A DNA stretch of 5,835 nucleotides. It comes from an uncultured Eubacteriales bacterium (GTDB lineage Bacteria > Bacillota > Clostridia > Oscillospirales > CAG-272). The notes under the pieces were generated by a model. That model was not told the DNA's origin and ran no database searches. It was given only the letters and a program-made list of their open reading frames with translations. The stretch covers positions 1 through 5,835 of the forward strand of contig CAKRSS010000089.1 of assembly GCA_934401725.1 (NCBI GenBank). The letters run 5' to 3'. The translations under genes and the position numbers were made by a program. Below, in pieces: positions 5,710 to 5,835 of this stretch (the first letter of the stretch is position 1; the number at the start of each line of letters is the position of its first letter).

Positions 5710-5738
5710 TTGAAAGATCGAGACCTCTGTGGTAAAAT
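5710..5738 (+). promoter_or_regulatory. Divergent sigma-A-type promoter pointing right
   Basis: TTGAAA (5710-5715), a 17-nt spacer and TAAAAT (5733-5738), with TGG directly before the -10 giving an extended -10 element. The expected start is near 5745, at the end of a G6 run. The -35 lies 38 bp from that of the rimP promoter, back to back across the phased A/T tracts. The gene it serves is outside the window. Confidence 0.7.
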
Positions 5739-5739
5739 A

Positions 5740-5757
5740 GGGGGGTAGGGGGGTGGG
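5740..5757 (+). other. G-rich tract at the predicted divergent start site
   Basis: Runs of six G (5740-5745), six G (5748-5753) and three G (5755-5757) are separated by TA and T. In RNA or on the plus strand this could fold into a G-quadruplex, although only three separate runs of three or more G are present. It overlaps the predicted transcription start of the plus-strand promoter. Confidence 0.5.
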
Positions 5758-5781
5758 TGAGGCGTATTGCATATGCCTGTA
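5755..5781. repeat. 27-bp repeat, inverted copy of 230-256
   Basis: The reverse complement is identical to 230-256 over all 27 bases. The hairpin stem is AGGC (5760-5763) / GCCT (5775-5778). It lies in the predicted 5' leader of the divergent plus-strand transcript. Further right, 5805-5815 and 5821-5830 also match, in inverted orientation, 260-270 (11 bases) and 143-152 (10 bases). This end of the window is therefore the same kind of intergenic repeat mosaic as the left end. Confidence 0.8.
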
Positions 5782-5835
5782 TGCGGATTAAAATGTTTTT
5801 TGCGGTGCGCGCCGGGGCGTTCGGCGGAAAACTGC

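Noticed and set aside
1..5835. tRNA, rRNA or transposase genes
   Set aside because: Reading both strands showed no cloverleaf with the TTC-loop signature, no rRNA segments and no transposase motifs.

Overview
The window carries a compact translation/transcription operon read entirely on the minus strand (right to left): rimP, nusA, rnpM (ylxR), the L7Ae-like gene ylxQ/rplGA, and infB. This order is the classical nusA-infB cluster of Firmicutes. The Gram-positive form of NusA (two KH domains, no acidic repeats), the presence of RnpM and YlxQ, strong AGGAG-type ribosome binding sites and GC-rich codon use point to a GC-rich member of the Clostridia, plausibly an Oscillospiraceae/Ruminococcaceae-type gut bacterium. 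The family-level guess is inference; the genus cannot be read from this window.

Layout: 1-401 is non-coding. It holds a mosaic of short repeats and palindromes, then the operon terminator at 297-335. The coding block runs from 402 to 5569 with short gaps (55, 36 and 32 nt) and one 4-nt ATGA overlap (rnpM/ylxQ). Positions 5570-5835 are a control region: a 10-bp leader hairpin, a strong sigma-A-type promoter for the operon, phased A/T tracts, a back-to-back promoter pointing right towards a gene outside the window, a G-rich tract, and more copies of the left-hand repeat modules in inverted orientation.

How the genes work together: RimP matures the 30S subunit, NusA controls pausing, termination and antitermination, RnpM is an RNA-binding modulator of RNase P, YlxQ is a kink-turn RNA binder, and IF2 delivers initiator tRNA to the 30S subunit. 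Transcription stops soon after infB, so rbfA and truB, which often follow in this cluster, are not co-transcribed here.

No novel enzyme or defence system is visible; the coding part is ordinary housekeeping. The most unusual material is intergenic. A small hairpin family has a conserved 11-nt loop and two compensatory stem changes, with copies flanking the operon in inverted orientation (one pair identical over 27 bp). It sits within a wider mosaic of shared short modules. Also notable are the very long low-complexity linker of IF2 with its 15-bp tandem repeat, and the divergent promoter whose start region lies in a G-run.
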